From Gigaspora rosea (taxonomy: Eukaryota > Glomeromycota > Glomeromycetes > Diversisporales > Gigasporaceae), in the NCBI GenBank assembly GCA_003550325.1, contig QKWP01000437.1, positions 20,452-84,451 on the forward strand: a DNA stretch of 64,000 nt, read 5' to 3'. The notes under the pieces were generated by a model. That model was not told the DNA's origin. It saw only the letters and a list, made by a program, of their open reading frames with translations, and ran no database searches. Position 1 is the first letter of the stretch; every line of letters begins with the position of its first letter. This document shows positions 33,421-44,699 of this stretch, piece after piece. Position numbers and translations under genes: made by a program.

Positions 33421-34780
33421 AATATAATGGTATATTTCGCATCTGTGCTTTTAAACTTTAGATCGAATATAAATAAGTTTCATATTTACCGACTAAATTA
33501 ATACGAATGAAATGATTTGTACGTAATTGTAAATAAGTATTTATGAACTTGTTTTGCTATTTATGTAGTAAAATTATTAAATGTTCTTATACTCACATGC
33601 TGAATTAAATAATTAATGTGAATAAAATTTGTACATAATGGTAAATAGGTATTTATGATCTTGTTTTGTGAATTTGTTTTGCTGTTTATGTAGTAAAATT
33701 ATTAAATGTTCTTATACTCACATGCTGAATTAAATGATTAATACGAATGAAATGATTTGTACATAATAGTAAATAAGTACCATGTTCTTGTTTTATGAAC
33801 TTTTTTGCTATTTTATATAGTACAATTATTAAATGTTCTTTATACTCACGGACTAAATTAATGCAAATGAAATGATTTGTACATAATGTAAATAAATATT
33901 TATGTTCTCGTTTGTTAACTTTTTTTTTTGTTTTTATGTATTAAAATTATCAAATGTTTTTATACTCACTGACTAAATTAATGCGAATGAAATAATTTGT
34001 ACATAATGGTAAATAAGTATTTATGTTCTTGTTTTGTTAACTTTTTTGTTGTTTTTATGTAGTAAAATTATTAAATGTTCTTTATACTCACGTTCTGAAT
34101 GATCTGAATTTAATGATTTGTACGTAATGGTAAGTAAGTACTTATGTTCTTGTGTTGTGAACTTGTTTTGCTGTTTTTATGTACAGTCTACCTTTATATA
34201 GTCACTCTTGATAGTCACAAATTATAAAAAATTATAATTTTTTGTTTTCCTAATTATTATAAAACATAAAAAAATTAATTTCTATATAGTAACTATCACC
34301 TTAGTCATATTAAATTTTAGTCACCAATCCAGTGATTATATCGAGGTTAGACTGTAGTAAAATTATTAAATGTTCTTTATACAGTACTCACTCACTGAAT
34401 GAAATGATTGATGCGAATGAAATGATTTGTACGTAATGGTAAATAAATATTTATGACCTTGTTTTGTGAACTTGTTTTGCTATATTTATGTAGTAAAATT
34501 ATTATTTGTTCTTTATACTCACAGACTATATCAGATATTAATAATTTGTACGTAATAGTAAATAAGTATTTATTTCCTGATTTGTGAACTTGTTTTACTA
34601 TTGTTTATATAGTAAAATTATTAAAGATTCTTTATACTCACGAACTAAAATAACACAAAAATAAATACGTATTTATGAGCTTAAATTGCTGATGAATAGA
34701 TCAATAAATGCACTTCAAGCTTACTCCCTGATAATCAAAATTGTGTATAAATCTTGCTTTAAATACGTAAACTACAAACA
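33421..34780. repeat. minisatellite of about 120-135-bp units
   Basis: About nine diverged copies of a unit containing AATGATTTGTACGTAATGGT, AAATAAGTATTTATG, CTTGTTTTG and GTAGTAAAATTATTAAATGT. The last motif recurs near 33,568, 33,690, 33,812, 33,943, 34,061, 34,357, 34,491 and 34,612. It lies between the Sel1 exon and the kinase exon, possibly inside an intron. One unit is split by a MITE. Confidence 0.7.
34184..34354. mobile_element. Tc1/mariner-type MITE in a satellite unit
   Basis: The left end is CAGTCTACCTTTATATAGTC and the right complement CAGTCTAACCTCGATATAAT. TA on both sides (34,182-34,183 and 34,355-34,356). The neighbouring satellite units show the empty site ATGTAGTAAAATT, which confirms ends and duplication. 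Confidence 0.8.
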
Positions 34781-34808
34781 TTATAATAAAAAATAAAAAT
34801 TAACTTAC

Positions 34809-35285
34809 TTTTCAATCCATTCATAATATTTATGTTTATTTTTTTTAACACCAATTCCGTAATAATAACAAATGGCAGTTTTCCTAATTCCCATGGAATT
34901 ACCTGCCTCTGCAGACTTCAGATAATATGTAAACGCTTTATGCTTATCGATTTCAACTCCAATTCCTAAATAATAACAATAACCAACTTGATACATTCCG
35001 TCAGAATTATACATATCTGCTGATTTTTGATAATATGTGAATGCCTTGTTTTCATTCTTTTCAACTCCTATTCCATATTCGTAACAATAACCAAGACAAT
35101 TGATTCCTTCAGTATGACCCATATTAGCAGATTTTTCGAACTGAGTGAACGCTTTATATTCATTCCTTTCCAAGTTAATTCGGTGAAGATAAAAATATCC
35201 TAATTCATATGTTTCATCAACACATGGACTTTGTTTGTAGTTGTAAGCTAGTAATTTAGTGGTTGTAATTGATTTAGGATAAATG
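34809..35285 (-). CDS. Sel1-repeat exon
   Basis: One open exon bounded by a plausible acceptor (TTTAAG before 35,285) and a perfect donor GTAAGT at 34,808. Four Sel1-like repeats are visible: CVDETYELGYFYL, GINCLGYCYEYGIGVEKNEN, MYQVGYCYYLGIGVEIDKHK and TAICYYYGIGVKKNKHK. Sel1 repeats form helical scaffolds. Read without splicing, it stops two codons after the donor. Both ends are phase-compatible with the TPR exon upstream (35,568) and the kinase exon downstream (33,414), so it is probably the middle of a larger gene rather than a 120-residue protein. Confidence 0.65.
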
Positions 35286-35567
35286 CTTAAATAAAAAATA
35301 TATTTTTAAGGATGTATGAAAAAAATTTACACTCACGATCTGGTTATTTAATAGTATATAGTTGATTAGAGGTAATTTGACAAAAAACATCAATTTTAAT
35401 AAACTTTTTGCACATACCGAAAATTAATTGAGCAAATTCCATTTATTTAGTTTATGCTGCATAAATAAAATTAAAAAAATATTATTGCTTACTCCCTATT
35501 AATTCAATGAGTATATAATTAATTAGAGAATATAAATATGCATAAGGCACAATAATTTGATATTTAC

Positions 35568-37959
35568 TTTTCAATGATTCTTGTCAAAAGTTTTGATGCC
35601 CATTCATCATTTGTCATAATTTTCTGTAATTTGTTCACATCATTGAATGATTCTTTATATTTTGCCATTAGATAATAGGCTTCCGCTCGATATTTTAGTG
35701 CAAATTTGTTGTTTGGTTTAATATAAAGCAATTTTATTAGATCATTAATTGCATCTTTATATCTTTCCATGAGAAAATTAAATTTTACTCGAAATTTAAG
35801 AGCAGAATCTTGTTTGATTTTCAGCGAATTTTCTAAGTCTTCAAGTGTAAACGTATTCGTCGCATTATTGCACATGTTAAATGTTTCAATCCATTTTTTT
35901 TTCAATAATTCATCTATTTCATCACTGGGAACAATACCAAACAGCTTTTTTAGATCAATAATTGCGTCCTTATATATTCCCGTTATATGATAGGCTTCGT
36001 TGTTTTGTTCAATATCAAGCAATTTTGTTAGATCAACAATTGCATCTTCATATCTTTCCATAGTAAAATTAAATTTTACTCGAAATTTCAGTGCTGTATC
36101 TTGATTTATTTCCAGTAAATTTTCTAAATCTTCAAGTGTATATATATTTTTCATATTATTGCACATATCTGATATTAAATGCTTCGATAAATTTTTTTTC
36201 AATGATTCATTTATGTCATCACTGAGTTCAATACCAAGCAATTTTGCTAGATCAGTAATTGTTTCTTTCGTTAGATGATAGACTTCTCCTAGATGTCTTA
36301 GTGCAAAGTCGATGATTTGTTCAGTATCAAGCAATTTTGTTAGATCAACAATTGTATCATCATATCTTTTCATGGTAAAATTAAATTTTACTCGATATTT
36401 AAGTGCAATAACTTGTTTTACTTCCAGAAAATTTTCTAAATCTTCAAGAGTATATATATTTGTCACATTATTGCATATATAAAGTGCTTCGATCAATTTT
36501 TTTTTCAATGATTCATCTATGTCATCACTAGGTTCAATACCAAGCAATTTTGCTAGATCAATAATTGCTCCTTCGTTATATAATAGACTTCTCCTAGATA
36601 TCTTAGTGCAAGTTTGCTGTTTGGCTCAATATTAAGCAATTTTGTCAGATCAATACATGCTTCCTTATATTTTTCCATTAGATAATAGGCTTCTCCTCGA
36701 TATCTTAGTGCAAATTTGTTGTTTGGTTCAATATCAATCAATTTCGTTAGATCAATAATTGTATCTTCATAAATTCCCATGATAAAATTAAATTTTCCTT
36801 GAAATTTAAGAGCAGCAGTATCTTGTTTGATTTTCAACGAATTTTTTAAATCTTCAAGTGTATATATATTCGTTGTATTAATACACATATTAAATGCTTC
36901 GATCAACTTATTTTTCAATAATTCATCACCCATATCATTATTAGTAGTCGCTATTTTACAAAGAATTATATTATTAAAGTACTTATAGCTATTCAGCATT
37001 ACCTGAAAATTAAATTTTCTACTACCGAAATTTACTTCTATAGATCCATCTTGTGATCTCAATCCAACACAAGGATATACGGTGCTTTTTAAATTTCAGA
37101 ATGCAATGCCTTGAAATTTATTTTGCAAAATATCAACTGTATACCGTGATATGCATAATATTAAACGGAAAAACTATAAAGCTTTTAATAACTACCTAGG
37201 TTTATACCATTTTTAGTATAGAATACATTGTTATTTTTAAAATTTAAATAACACCCAATGGTATCGCCGGTAGAAAACAACGGCCCATAAGGATTGCCGC
37301 TTCCTGAGCAGCAATAAAAATTGCCATCATCTCCGTGATAACCCCAGGAACCATCATACCATCCTATGAAAAGAAATTATGAATGAATATGTTCAATATG
37401 CAATAAAATAAAGATTTAATTACCAGGAAATCCACTTAAATTAGCCCTATTCTCGCAAAATCCAATCTCGATTTCTCTTTTGAACAGATATAAAATTATA
37501 ATCAAATTTTAAAGAGTTTAGTTTAGTGGAAACTATGTTTCATCATACTTATTTTTTCCTTCGTTTATTATGTCAACTTCAAAATAAAACAACATGCATC
37601 GCGGGGTAATTGGATGATTTGTTAGTATTGCACCTTCTTCACCGTTTTTGCCCGAACCTATATTTTTTTTTAAAAAAATTGTATTAATTCAGAAATATTA
37701 AATAATCTACCATACAATCCTATATAAATAGTCAATTAGCGATGGGCAAATGCGCATGATTATGAACAAAATTTTTTGATAGTTTGAGCTAGTCAGCCTG
37801 TATTGCATAAAGCAGATAAAAATTTCATGAGCATGAAATTTTTTTGCCTATCACTAAGTCTAACTAAGTCTTACCTTCATAACTCACTCTAAGTCCACTT
37901 GAATCTACGCTCAAATAAGTAGACTTATCGTCGAGATTCCAAGCAGTTGGTAAATCCAT
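35568..37959 (-). pseudogene. SPRY plus TPR-like repeat gene, two lesions
   Basis: Minus-strand exons: 37,959-37,875 (from MDLPTAWNLDD; an exon start further up is possible), 37,657 to about 37,552, 37,476-37,424, 37,363-37,196 and 37,109-35,568. The first four give a RanBPM-like SPRY domain: GLRVSYE, then [57 protein letters not shown], ending YPCVGLRSQDGSIEVNFG. The last exon continues into degenerate TPR-like repeats (NKFALRYRGEAYYLMEKY; TLEDLENSLKIKQD recurring). Two faults: a TGA directly after GIAF near 37,099, and a 1-bp frameshift at about 36,565. Otherwise open. A donor-like GTAAAT follows 35,568 and the next in-phase exon is the Sel1 exon. SPRY and TPR are protein-interaction modules; no enzymatic role is implied. 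Confidence 0.7.
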
Positions 37960-38461
37960 GAATTTTGGACGAACTATTTTTGAATTTAATATAAATTATA
38001 TCTAATTTTTATCTCTTATGTTCAAGAATATTTTTATTACGAAACTTTATTTAAAATTTGTAGTGTGTGTTTTGATTTCAACAGTAAGATAAATGCATTT
38101 AATGTTTAGGAAAATTTTTAATTCAACTTAAAAAGATGAATTAAACAACAAAAGGGCTATCTATATATTACAAATTTTAATAAAGATTGTTTAACCTTAA
38201 AATTTTAATGACGATAGTAACACGGTTTTAGTCGTTCTACTATTAAACTTTACGAGTTTTGCGAGTACAAGCTACAATATCACTAAAAACAAATGTTGTG
38301 CACTGGAGAACAAATGGCATGCATACTGTGAATAAGTGCCGTGAGTAAGAAACCAAACCCCGTTAATCATAGTAGGATATGTTTTATTTAACGCTAGATC
38401 ATGCTTTTAAGCGCTTTATGCTTATTGTTCTAGCCCTAACTCTTAAGAAATAATCAACTTA
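37960..38461. other. intergenic, possible upstream region of SPRY gene
   Basis: No coding region. An ATTCAAAAATAG sequence just upstream of the first SPRY exon could be an acceptor for an unseen 5' exon. Promoter elements cannot be assigned. Confidence 0.3.
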
Positions 38462-38745
38462 CAGTGGTTTTCATAAATTCTGAGCCGCCCTAAAAAAATT
38501 TGCCGAAGTCTATTCGGTCAAATCAATAATAAGCTATTTATCTCGGTGTTACACAACATACATAAATGTATGCACCGTTACAAATATTTTTAAATCATCA
38601 AATGATACTTTCAAAACATATTCTTTGGAAAATAGTTGAAAAGAACTTAGAAAGCTTGTCAGTTAGAGTAATTGCTGAACACTTGGGCGTCAGCAGGTCT
38701 TTTGTGGGTCGAGTTCTCAACAATTTCGAAAGTATGACACTTTAA
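38462..38745 (+). pseudogene. truncated Tc1-type transposon, helix-turn-helix only
   Basis: TACAGTGGTTTTCATAAATT at 38,461 is a typical Tc1-like end. From about 38,590 the plus strand encodes SKHILWKIVEKNLESLSVRV and IAEHLGVSRSFVGRVLNNFE, a Tc1/IS630-type helix-turn-helix, then a stop. No DDE catalytic part and no opposite TIR were found, so this is a 5' remnant. Confidence 0.6.
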
Positions 38746-39049
38746 ATAAACATTATACAGTAAAACTTTAAACTTTATTACATTAAGATATCGCCGGCAA
38801 ATATAAATAAAATCTTGACATCTTATTTCAATATGTTGAACAAACCTCCTGATCGGATTTAACACTTTTTTTTTAGTGCTGTATTAAAAAGGCAAATTTG
38901 CGTATTTGATTTTTGAATAGATATATATCAAATAAACAAGTTCGCTATACAGAACTTGAATTATAATTTATACTGTATAAATAAAAATTTAATTGGTAAA
39001 GTTTGTTGTACACCAATTAATCACGTTATTCGAAACTATATGAATATGA

Positions 39050-39316
39050 TTGGCAAATATTCTTGTACAACCAAAGATGATGTGCATAATGCAGCAATAT
39101 AAGTTTAGCTTAATCCATGATTTCATCGATAAAAAATTTTTACAGTTCACTAGAAAAATCGTTAAGGGAGAGTCGAATGAATATTATTTTTTCATTGATT
39201 TATGCTTTCCATCAAATAAGACTTTAAATAAATATTTAATCCAATTAAAATTATGGATCGTTTATCCTAATATTAAAACATTAACCAATACATACATACC
39301 ATATTGTTTAGAATAA
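39050..39316 (+). CDS. hypothetical 88-residue ORF
   Basis: ATG-like start at 39,050 (ANILVQPKMMCIMQQ) and stop at 39,316, 62 bases before the DNMT2 start. Balanced composition and few lysine runs make it more plausible than chance, but no domain is recognised. The start may be TTG, so it could be a longer spliced gene or part of the DNMT2 5' region. Confidence 0.3.
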   Translation: MANILVQPKMMCIMQQYKFSLIHDFIDKKFLQFTRKIVKGESNEYYFFIDLCFPSNKTLNKYLIQLKLWIVYPNIKTLTNTYIPYCLE

Positions 39317-39377
39317 TTTTATTATGACCAATTAGTATAAACAAAAAGAATTGGATATTTTTTATAAATTTATAAAA

Positions 39378-41083
39378 ATGAATCATTTATCAAAATCATT
39401 GCAACACATCCGATGTTTAGAATTCTTTAGTGGAATAGGCGGTCTTGTAAGTATATTAATTTGTCGTTGTCTCTATATTATATTTTAAATTCATATAATT
39501 TTTTTCTATAGCATTATTCTTTTAATATTGCATGTCCTGTTGGAGAAGTTGTTGCAAGTTTTGATATAAATATTATAGCGAATGCTACATACAAGCATAA
39601 TTTTGACAAAACTCCAGTGACGGTATTTCTTATAATTTCATACAGTTCTTAATTTTATTAATTTATTTGATTTAAATTTGGTTAATTTAATTTAATTTAT
39701 TTTATTCTATTTTTTTAAGAAAGGGATCGATTTTTTAAGCGTATATGATATTGAAAAATATGATGCAAACTGTTGGTTAATGAGTCCACCATGTCAGCCA
39801 TATACGCGCGGTGGGAAAGGACTTGATGATCAAGATCCGAGAGCAAAAGGGTTGCTCCATTTGATTGATATTTTGCCTAAATTATCTAATCATCCAAGTT
39901 ACATTTTTCTTGAAAACGTTTTGAATTTTGAGGTATTTTTTTACATGTAATGTATTCATTAAATTTTGAAGAATTTTTTATCTTATATATATGTTTATTT
40001 GAATTTAGAAATCAAAATCTCGAGAAAAACTTATTACTCAATTATGTCAACTGAATTATGAGGTTCATGAATGTTTATTAACTCCTTTGCAATTTGGTAT
40101 TCCAAACGATCGATTGAGATACTATCTAATGGCACGGAAATTACAAGAGTTTAACAAGGATGATAAAGTGATTACACCGCAGAAATATTTTGAACAAGCA
40201 AAGATACATACGTCTTGGCCATTTGAATGTATGCTGAATAATAAGGAAAATGACAAATGCCATCACTGGAAACAGCAACAAAGTTGGCAACTTTCAGAAT
40301 TTGAAATTCCTGAGTTGAGCAATTATATCGAAAATATTTTGGATGAAAAGGAATTACAAAAATATCTAGTCCCTGAAAAATATATTTTGAAAAGTTATAA
40401 TTTTAAATTTGGTGCGTATGTATGTATAATTTGATCAATATAAGCACATTTATAGGTTCTTACAGCATGCAATCTTAATTTCTTTTTATAGATATTGTAA
40501 GGCCAACCGATAAAAGATGTTCATGTTTTACAAAAGTATGATAATAATATTACAGTTTCTATATGAGCTTACCTTATAAAATTTATTTTTAAAAAAAATT
40601 TTTTTAACTATTATGATAATAGTCTTATGGTAGTCATCATATATTTGGAAGTGGTTCACTTATACAAACCAAAAATTTAGAGGTATTTTAATATGTTAAT
40701 TATATTTTAATAATTATTTTGTTTTTATTAAAATTAATCGCATTTATTCATTACAGTTTACAGATTACAATTTTGAAAATCCTAAATCATTACTTGAACT
40801 TGGGTTAAGATATTTTACGCCAACAGAAATCGCAAAATTACACGCATTTCCTTTAAAGTCTCAATTGTCAACCAATTCAAGTAGGAAAAATGAAAATATA
40901 TTCGATTCTATTAATAACTATACTCCAAAATTATATAATTGTTTCGAATTAATGCAAACATCAAATTATTTGGAATTCCCTGATGATGTTAGTATAATTC
41001 AGAAATATAGATTATTAGGAAATAGTTTAAATGTATTTGTTGTTTCAGAATTGTTAAGATGTGTTTTATTTAGTAATCATTAA
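39378..41083 (+). CDS. TRDMT1: DNMT2-type tRNA cytosine-5 methyltransferase
   Basis: Seven exons: 39,378-39,446, 39,512-39,622, 39,720-39,932, 40,009-40,411, 40,492-40,535, 40,623-40,682 and 40,757-41,083. All are phase-compatible and give 408 residues, the usual family size. Motif I is EFFSGIGGL (15-23). Motif IV is SPPCQPYTR with catalytic Cys at about 85, then QDPRAKGLLHLI. Motif VI is LENVLNFE (about 124-131). Motif VIII is PNDRLRYYLMAR. The DNMT2-specific CFTK.YG motif is at about 277-283, split by an intron. Motif X is KYRLLGNSLNVFVV. In studied organisms DNMT2 methylates C38 of tRNA-Asp using AdoMet. The presence of CFT and the short length favour DNMT2 over DNA methyltransferases such as DNMT1. 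No lesion seen; introns 66-97 bp. Confidence 0.9.
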
Positions 41084-41947
41084 AAAATAATTTTCTTTAA
41101 ATTAATATCGTTCAAATGCATTTAGAAAGTAAAAGTAAATAAAGTTTCCTGTTATAAAATGTCTAGCAAGTACGCCACTGAGCGTCTCCGAAAGGGAGTT
41201 ATAAAAAAAAAAAAAAAAAATGTCTAGCCTATTTATTTTTTTATCCTTTGAAGCAATACCAGTCCAGCAAAGTTATTAATATACATTATATTTTTGTGTA
41301 ATAACACACATCTGTGCATTATTTTCAGAATTTTTAATAAAAATATATTTGTAAAGAAAATATCTGCTTTCAGTTTTTAACGGACACGTACTAAGGGATT
41401 GGCCAGAATTCATTACTTACCGAAAATCTAGTTATAGCTTGTGTTTATCCACTATAAAAACAGTAAAATAATACTACATTGATGAAGAATAAATATTGTG
41501 AAGATATAATAAAAGACTAGAAGAGGGTACAATAAAGATTGGGAAAAGTATAATAGAAGATTAGGAAAGGATAAATTGATAGATTAAGAAGCACCAAATT
41601 AATTTGTCGTTTTTAATCATCAATTAAAATTTAAAAAAAATTTTTTTGCTTTACCTCTATTTAATAAATGAATTAATCTTATACGTCACAGAAAATTGCA
41701 CCTGAGCATGATTGGTTAAAAAGACAGATTATGATTATCATTTTGATCGAAAACTCGGTTTTTTTTGAGTTCCATACTTTTTTTTTCTTATGGAAAATCC
41801 GGAACAACGAGAAGAAATTAGACAAGGTGTCGTTAGTTCAGAAATTGTATGCAGTAATCAAAAAAAAATTAAGGTATATACTGTATCTCTATATTTCCCT
41901 GAATCTGAATTATAGCTAATTTAAACTAACTAGAGACTTCATATTAG
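41084..41947. other. intergenic between DNMT2 and Fic genes
   Basis: No gene supported. A run of 18 A at about 41,203 and general AT-richness. It must contain the DNMT2 3' end and Fic promoter, but no motif is assignable. Confidence 0.4.
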
Positions 41948-42848
41948 ATGTCAATGATATATTCCAACTTTGACATTTTGGACAAACCTTGGTGGAAGCA
42001 CCCTCTTGATGAACGCAATACGGAATATTTAATTTCAAATATCAAGCACCTCCAACAAGCTATAAAATTAGCAGTTAATGATAAAAAGGATGGGCTCTTT
42101 TGGAAGGGATATATTGATCTTCACTTTGAACGTTATCTACTAGAATGTGTTTCTGCGGAAGGCAATATTATTCTCTCTAGTAGTTATATACAAAAGTTAC
42201 TAAAGAAACCTTGCTTTTTAAAAATATTTTGCGAACAGATTTTTATAAATTGTATCCAATCTGATAAGCAACGTTTGTCTAAAAAAATACAAAATCTTCA
42301 TGGTGCTATTATAGATATTTTCCCTCCTATCTTCTTTCCAGATCTTCAAATAGATCGTTTTATACCTGATTTTGCAAAGCAATTACACCGAAAAATTGGA
42401 AATGGATTAATTAAAGATGCAGGGCAGTATAGAACGAAATTTGTTAAGGCAGCACAAGAAGATCATGTATACATTTCACCGAATTTGATAAAAGATAGAA
42501 TGGATACATTATTTAGTCAGTGTAGAGAAAAATTTGGAGAAAGATTTACAGTTAGAGGAAGCTATTAAATATGGTGCATGTTTTCTTTCCCATTTTTTGG
42601 AAATTCACCCTTTTATAAATGGAAACGGGAGAGTAGCAAGATTACTTTTAAGTTATCTCTTATCAAAATTCACAGTAGTACCACTTTCTTTATACATAGG
42701 ATCAAAATCACGAGATGTATATTTACAGTGTCTACGTGAAGCACAGTGTCAATATCCATTTAATCCCAGCGCACTTGCAAGCTTTATACTTGAATGTGTA
42801 TACATGACATCTTATAACATATGCGTCGTGATGGATATTGATGCTTAA
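41948..42848 (+). CDS. Fic-domain protein (putative AMP transferase), one frameshift
   Basis: Begins MSMIYSNFDILDKPWW at 41,948. The N-terminal helices include CVSAEGNIILSS (42,146-42,181), which matches the inhibitory-helix motif (S/T)xxxE(G/N) of class II Fic proteins except that Cys takes the Ser/Thr place. The frame breaks in the A-run at 42,528-42,532, where the following sequence continues in another frame (LEKDLQLEEAIKYG). The catalytic loop HPFINGNGRVAR (42,606-42,641) keeps the His and the anion-binding GNGR, with Asn where many family members have Asp or Glu. Downstream helices (YIGSKSRDVYLQCLREAQ) complete the fold. Fic enzymes usually transfer AMP to hydroxyl side chains. Length about 300 residues. 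The break could be a real mutation or a homopolymer sequence error. Confidence 0.7.
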
Positions 42849-43042
42849 AATTTACAATTAGGGTAGCTGCGCGACGCAATCGCGCTAAAACCAGGAACGT
42901 ACTAAATGTACGTATCGTAGTTAAGATGTCACAATGGTGTAACGTCTCAATTTTTCACATATTGATTATTAACTCACTTACGAATTTATTACGATGCTCT
43001 AAAGGTGATAATTACAGATTTGATAATTGTACTAGCGTCCGA

Positions 43043-43061
43043 CCCGTGGCTCCGCCACGGG
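43043..43061. repeat. GC-rich perfect hairpin
   Basis: CCCGTGGC-TCC-GCCACGGG, an 8-bp perfect stem with a 3-base loop in AT-rich surroundings, preceded by TAGCGTCCGA. It may be the end of a retroelement or MITE. It is too isolated for a terminator call. Confidence 0.45.
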
Positions 43062-43129
43062 ATCGTAAAAATTTCGAGCTTGATCAGGTCTTTTATCTAT
43101 TTAATAATTTAAAATATCTAAGTTAGCGA

Positions 43130-44690
43130 TCGATTCATTATATTTTTTCATTATATAATTAATTTCATTCTATATCTTAAAGTTATCGTATTATCTGGTT
43201 AAATTTTTAGCAATCTAGTTAAATCTTCGGATGCATCATCTATCTATTTAATAATTTAAAATATAATAATTTCTCTAAGTTAGCGATTGATTCATTATAT
43301 CTTTTCATCTTATAATTAATTTCACTTCTATACTTTAAAGTTATCGTTGGTTAAATTTCTAGCAATCTAGTTAAATCTTCTGATGCGTCATCTATCTATT
43401 TAATAATTAAAAATAACAATAATTTCTCCAAGTTAGTGATCGATTCGTTATACCTTTTCATCATATAATTAATTCGTTTCTATACCTTAAAGCTATCGTA
43501 TTATCTGATTCAATTTCTAGCAATCTAGTTAAATCTTCGGATGCGTCATCTATCTATTTAATAATTTAAAATAACAATAAATTTCTCGAAGTTAACGATT
43601 GATTCATTATACCTTTTCATCATATAATTAATCTCGCTTCTATACCTTAAAGCTATCGTATTATCTGGTTCAATTTCTAGCAATCTAGTTAAATCTCCGG
43701 ATGCGTCTATTTAATAATTTAAAATAGCAATAATTTCTCCAAGTTAACGATTGATTCGTTATACCTTTTCATCATATAATTAATTTTACTTCTATACCTT
43801 AAGTTATCATATTATCTGGTTCAATTTCTAGCAATCTAGTTAAATTTTGGATGCTTCATCTATCTATTTAACAATCTAAAATATAATTATTTCTCCAAAT
43901 TAGCGATTGATTCGTTATACCTCTTCATCATATAATTAATTCAACTTCTATACCTTAAAGTTATCGTATTATCTGGTTCAATTTCTAGCAATCTAGTTAA
44001 ATCTTCGGATGCGTCATCTATCTATTTAATAATTTAAAATAACAATAAATTTCTCGAAGTTAACGATTGATTCGTTATACCTTTTCATTATATAATTAAT
44101 CTCACTTATATACCTTAAAGCTATCGTATTATCAGGTTCAATTTCTAGCAATCTAGTTAAATCTTCGGATGCTTAAATATAATAATTTCTCCAAGTTAGC
44201 GATTGATTCGTTATACTTTTTAATCTTATAATTAATTTCACTTCTATACCTTAAAGTTATCATATTATCTACTGTAGTTAAATTTCTAGCAATCTAGTTA
44301 AATCTTCTATTTAATAATTTAAAATACAATAATTTTCCAAGTTAGCGATTGATTCGTTATACCTTTTCATCATATAATTAATTTCACTTCTATACCGTAA
44401 AGCTATCGTATTATCTGGTTCAATTTCTAGCAATCTAGTTAAATCTCCGGATGCGTCTATTTAATAATTTAAAATAGCAATAATTTCACCAAGTTAACGA
44501 TTGATTCATTATACCTTTTCATCATATTAGTAATTTTACTTCTATACCTTAATGTTATCGTATTATCTGGTTAAATTTCTTACAATCTAGTTAAATCTTC
44601 TATTTAATAATTTAAATAACAATAATTTCTCCAAGTTAACGATTGATTCATTATATCTTTCCATCATATAATTAATTTTCGTAAAACATT
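43130..44690 (-). repeat. satellite of decayed TPR coding units
   Basis: Ten units of about 139-161 bp, each with GCAATCTAGTTAAATCT (near 43,211, 43,362, 43,519, 43,680, 43,831, 43,988, 44,148, 44,290, 44,429 and 44,583). Minus-strand translation gives per unit LEIEPDNTIALRYRSEINY, MMKRYNESIANLEKLL and then, after a shift, DASEDLTRLLEIEPDNT. This is the same TPR type as in 35,568-37,062 (DIEPNNKFALRYRGEAYYLM). Frames shift or stop in nearly every unit, so no protein is expected. Confidence 0.75.
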
Positions 44691-44699
44691 AATTTCTAT

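Noticed and set aside
43130-44690. Possible CRISPR or centromeric satellite
   Set aside because: The unit translates to TPR sequence on the minus strand, so a coding origin is the better explanation; no centromere evidence.
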